Assembly: GCA_017557785.1 (NCBI GenBank)
Contig: JAFYYA010000105.1
Coordinates: 1 to 34,731 of the forward strand
DNA length: 34,731 bases
Direction of reading: 5' to 3'
DNA from: Salinivirgaceae bacterium
GTDB lineage: Bacteria > Bacteroidota > Bacteroidia > Bacteroidales > SZUA-534
Each line of letters begins with the position of its first letter. The stretch's first letter is position 1. Under the pieces are notes generated by a model that ran no database searches, was not told the origin of the DNA, and worked only from the letters and a program-made list of their open reading frames with translations. The translations under genes and the position numbers were made by a program. This document shows positions 33,106 through 34,731 of the stretch, piece after piece.

Positions 33106-34356
33106 ATGAAATGTAATTTGCTTGCAATATTAGGGTTAGCAGCAACGATTGTGGTTGGCTGTACAAATCAAAATAATAATAAAATACTTATTCCCGTATG
33201 CAAAGATGGCAAATGGGGCTATGTTGACCAGACTGGCAGTTTGGTTGTCAAACCGCAATTTGACTATGCTTATGGTTTTGTAAAAAACGGTTTGGCTTCT
33301 GTAAAATTAAACGGCAAATGGGGTTATATAGATAAAACCGGCAATTTGGTTATAAACCCGCATTTTGACTTGGCTAAAGATTTTGATAAAAACGGTTTGG
33401 CTTGTGTTCGATTAAAGGACAAATATGGCTATATTGACACAATTGGCAATTTTGTTATCGAACCACAATTTGACTTTGTTCGGGTTCCTTTTTCAGAAAG
33501 CGGTTTGGCAGTAGTTGAAACAAACGACAAATATGGTTATGTTGACCAAGCGGGCAATATGGTTATCAAATTGCAATTTGAAGAAGCTCATGAGTTTGCT
33601 GATAATGGTTTAGCCCTTGTTAAATTGAATGACAAATATGGCTATATCGATAAAACTGGCAATTTGGTTATCAAATTACAATTTGAAGATGCTTGTGGGT
33701 TTGCTGATAATGATTTAGCCCTTGTTAAATTGAATGACAAATATGGCTATATCGATAAAACCGGCGAATTTGTTATCAAACCGCAATTTTTAGACGCTGA
33801 TGGTTTTTGCAAAAATGGTTTGGCTTGTGTATATGTAGATGATTCAATGAAACATAAATGGGGCTATATCAACAAAAAAGGGGAATTCGTTATCAGTCCG
33901 CAAGAATTCTATCCTAGAGATGATTTTAACGAATTTGGTTTTGCTCGTGTTATGTATAAGAATCATAAATATGGCTATATCGATACAATAGGCAAATGGG
34001 TTATAAAACCGCAATTTGACGGTGTTTATTTAACTGATTTTGGTTTTGCTGTAGCTGAAATTAATGGTAAATATGGAATTATTGACACAACGGGCAATTG
34101 GATTGTCAAACCGCAATTTGACAAGGCTCATGGTTTAACAAAAAATGGTTTAGTAACTGTGAAAATAAACGGCTGTTGGGGGTTGTTCGATATTAACGGA
34201 CATTTTGTTATCAAACCGCAATTTGAAGAAATGAAAGAATTAAAAAACGGACTACTCGCTGTTAAAAAGGATGGAAAATGGGGATTAATTAACAGCAAAG
34301 GCAAAATAGTTGCAAAACCACAGTTTGATGAAATTGGAAAATTTGAATTTTTCTGA
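33106..34356 (+). CDS. WG-repeat lipoprotein, eleven tandem units
   Basis: A 416-residue lipoprotein (lipobox VVGC, C19) built from about eleven WG repeats of roughly 35 residues. Each unit follows K-(W/Y)-G-(Y/I/L)-(I/V)-(D/N)-x-x-G-x-(F/L/W)-V-(I/V)-(K/N)-P-(Q/H)-F-D/E, and then a helical half ending GLA-V-K-L-N-(G/D). The repeat is the WG beta-hairpin domain of surface and cell-envelope proteins with no settled activity; it may bind other proteins. Units 4 and 5 are almost the same in DNA (105 bp period), a sign of recent copying. The gene is AT-rich compared with neighbours, on the opposite strand to serA and DUF1015, and sits between them. The lipoprotein signal places it on a membrane face. 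Confidence 0.92.
   Translation: MKCNLLAILGLAATIVVGCTNQNNNKILIPVCKDGKWGYVDQTGSLVVKPQFDYAYGFVKNGLASVKLNGKWGYIDKTGNLVINPHFDLAKDFDKNGLACVRLKDKYGYIDTIGNFVIEPQFDFVRVPFSESGLAVVETNDKYGYVDQAGNMVIKLQFEEAHEFADNGLALVKLNDKYGYIDKTGNLVIKLQFEDACGFADNDLALVKLNDKYGYIDKTGEFVIKPQFLDADGFCKNGLACVYVDDSMKHKWGYINKKGEFVISPQEFYPRDDFNEFGFARVMYKNHKYGYIDTIGKWVIKPQFDGVYLTDFGFAVAEINGKYGIIDTTGNWIVKPQFDKAHGLTKNGLVTVKINGCWGLFDINGHFVIKPQFEEMKELKNGLLAVKKDGKWGLINSKGKIVAKPQFDEIGKFEFF
33596..33765 (+). repeat. Near-identical 105 bp tandem unit inside the WG-repeat gene
   Basis: The 65 bases from 33596 to 33660 recur at 33701 to 33765 with two mismatches, an offset of exactly 105 bp (35 codons, one WG unit). The other units of the gene have diverged far more, so this copy is young. 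Confidence 0.85.
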
Positions 34357-34410
34357 TAGTACTAGCTGATTATCAGTGTCATCAGTGCGAAACCAAACCC
34401 CGCAACAACA

Positions 34411-34440
34411 AAAAAGGCCGCCCAATCGAGCAGCCTTTTT
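34411..34440. terminator. Bidirectional terminator between WG-repeat gene and serA
   Basis: AAAAAGGC (34411-34418) pairs with GCCTTTTT (34433-34440), with a further GC/GC pair inside after one mismatch. A-run and T-run flank the stem, so it can end both convergent transcripts. Confidence 0.85.
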
Positions 34441-34460
34441 CTGTATCGGTTTGTAACGAA

Positions 34461-34731
34461 TTACTTGTTTACCTGGAAGCGTTTGTTGCCAGTTGCAAAG
34501 AAATCTACAATCTGGTTGGCAGCGGCCAAACCAGCGTTGATGTTGGCTTCGGCTGTTTGCGCGCCCATTTTCTTCGGGGTTGCAAAGTAACGGCCTTCGA
34601 ATTTTGCTTTGAAATCGGCGTCAGCGTCAGGGGCGATGTCAGTGATGTACTTAATGTCCTGACGTTCTTCCATAAGTTTGATGAGTTCAGCCTCGTTGAT
34701 GACCTCTTTGCGGGCAGTGTTGATAACAATG
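34461..34731 (-). CDS. serA: D-3-phosphoglycerate dehydrogenase, C-terminal part (5' end beyond window)
   Basis: The last 89 residues plus stop of a protein running off the right edge. The visible chain (IVINTARKEVINEAELIKLM, then KYITDIAPDADADFK, RYFATPKKMGAQTAEANI, NAGLAAANQIVDFF) matches the C-terminus of the short Bacteroidota phosphoglycerate dehydrogenase, the first enzyme of serine synthesis from 3-phosphoglycerate. It lacks a C-terminal ACT domain, so it is of the short type, which is the norm for this phylum. The upstream neighbour is probably serC, outside the window. Downstream, the terminator and the WG-repeat gene separate it from DUF1015. Confidence 0.92.
   Translation of the reverse strand, partial: IVINTARKEVINEAELIKLMEERQDIKYITDIAPDADADFKAKFEGRYFATPKKMGAQTAEANINAGLAAANQIVDFFATGNKRFQVNK

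Noticed and set aside
33106-34356. The regular repeats of the WG gene as a possible CRISPR array.
   Set aside because: The period is 105 bp, a multiple of three, the units encode one continuous WG-repeat protein, and there are no constant direct repeats with unique spacers or cas genes.
1-34731. tRNA, rRNA, integrase, phage or toxin-antitoxin genes.
   Set aside because: All gaps between genes were read and no cloverleaf-like sequence, rRNA motif, recombinase or paired small toxin/antitoxin frame was recognised.

Overview
The window comes from a Bacteroidota genome, most likely a gut- or rumen-type member of the Bacteroidales. The support is a TonB-dependent receptor paired with a DUF4249 lipoprotein, lineage-typical proteins (DUF3822, WbqC-like, FISUMP-type surface protein, AURKAIP1/COX24-domain mini-protein), a serA/DUF1015 pair, and several promoter elements matching the Bacteroidota -7 consensus TAnnTTTG, one with TTTG exactly 19 bp upstream. 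No rRNA, tRNA, insertion sequence, integrase or CRISPR array was seen. The genes at both edges (an SLC13-type transporter on the left, serA on the right) are cut by the window.

Layout. 1-878: SLC13/DASS anion transporter, minus strand, 3' end missing. 1226-7397: four tightly packed minus-strand genes for the cell envelope, in transcription order a TonB-dependent receptor with an STN domain, a DUF4249 lipoprotein, a macroglobulin-like protein with a barrel-less plug domain, and a small exported protein. 7502-9641: two AT-rich exported proteins, one a tandem FISUMP-type protein with a near-perfect promoter. 10046-13193: aldose 1-epimerase, then a cation:proton antiporter overlapped by a YgjV-GNAT fusion. 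13262-16667: an LTA-synthase-like phosphoglycerol transferase followed by a UMF1/Atg22-type MFS protein. 16763-18940: a PAS-rich hybrid histidine kinase with no recognisable phosphoacceptor histidine. 18967-21191: HU, a 29-residue bS22-like ribosomal protein, and ribonuclease G. 21298-22731: a RecD-like helicase. 22928-25559: a conserved membrane-anchored protein, DUF3822, RsmD and SlyD. 25753-29729: a 56-residue protein, a NupG-like nucleoside transporter, a DinB-fold protein, a ROK sugar kinase and a WbqC-like protein. 29846-32837: a periplasmic TPR protein, PurU and a DUF1015 protein. 33106-34356: a WG-repeat lipoprotein on the opposite strand, lying between DUF1015 and serA.

How the genes fit together. 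Much of the window is housekeeping: sugar entry (mutarotase, ROK kinase), one-carbon and serine metabolism (purU, serA), ribosome and RNA maintenance (rsmD, bS22-like, rng) and nucleoid structure (HU). The less understood parts are the receptor/DUF4249/macroglobulin operon, the histidine-less hybrid kinase, the transferase-transporter pair, the antiporter-YgjV/GNAT pair, and the WG-repeat lipoprotein between two genes that usually sit together. All family assignments come from reading motifs by eye; no database search was run.
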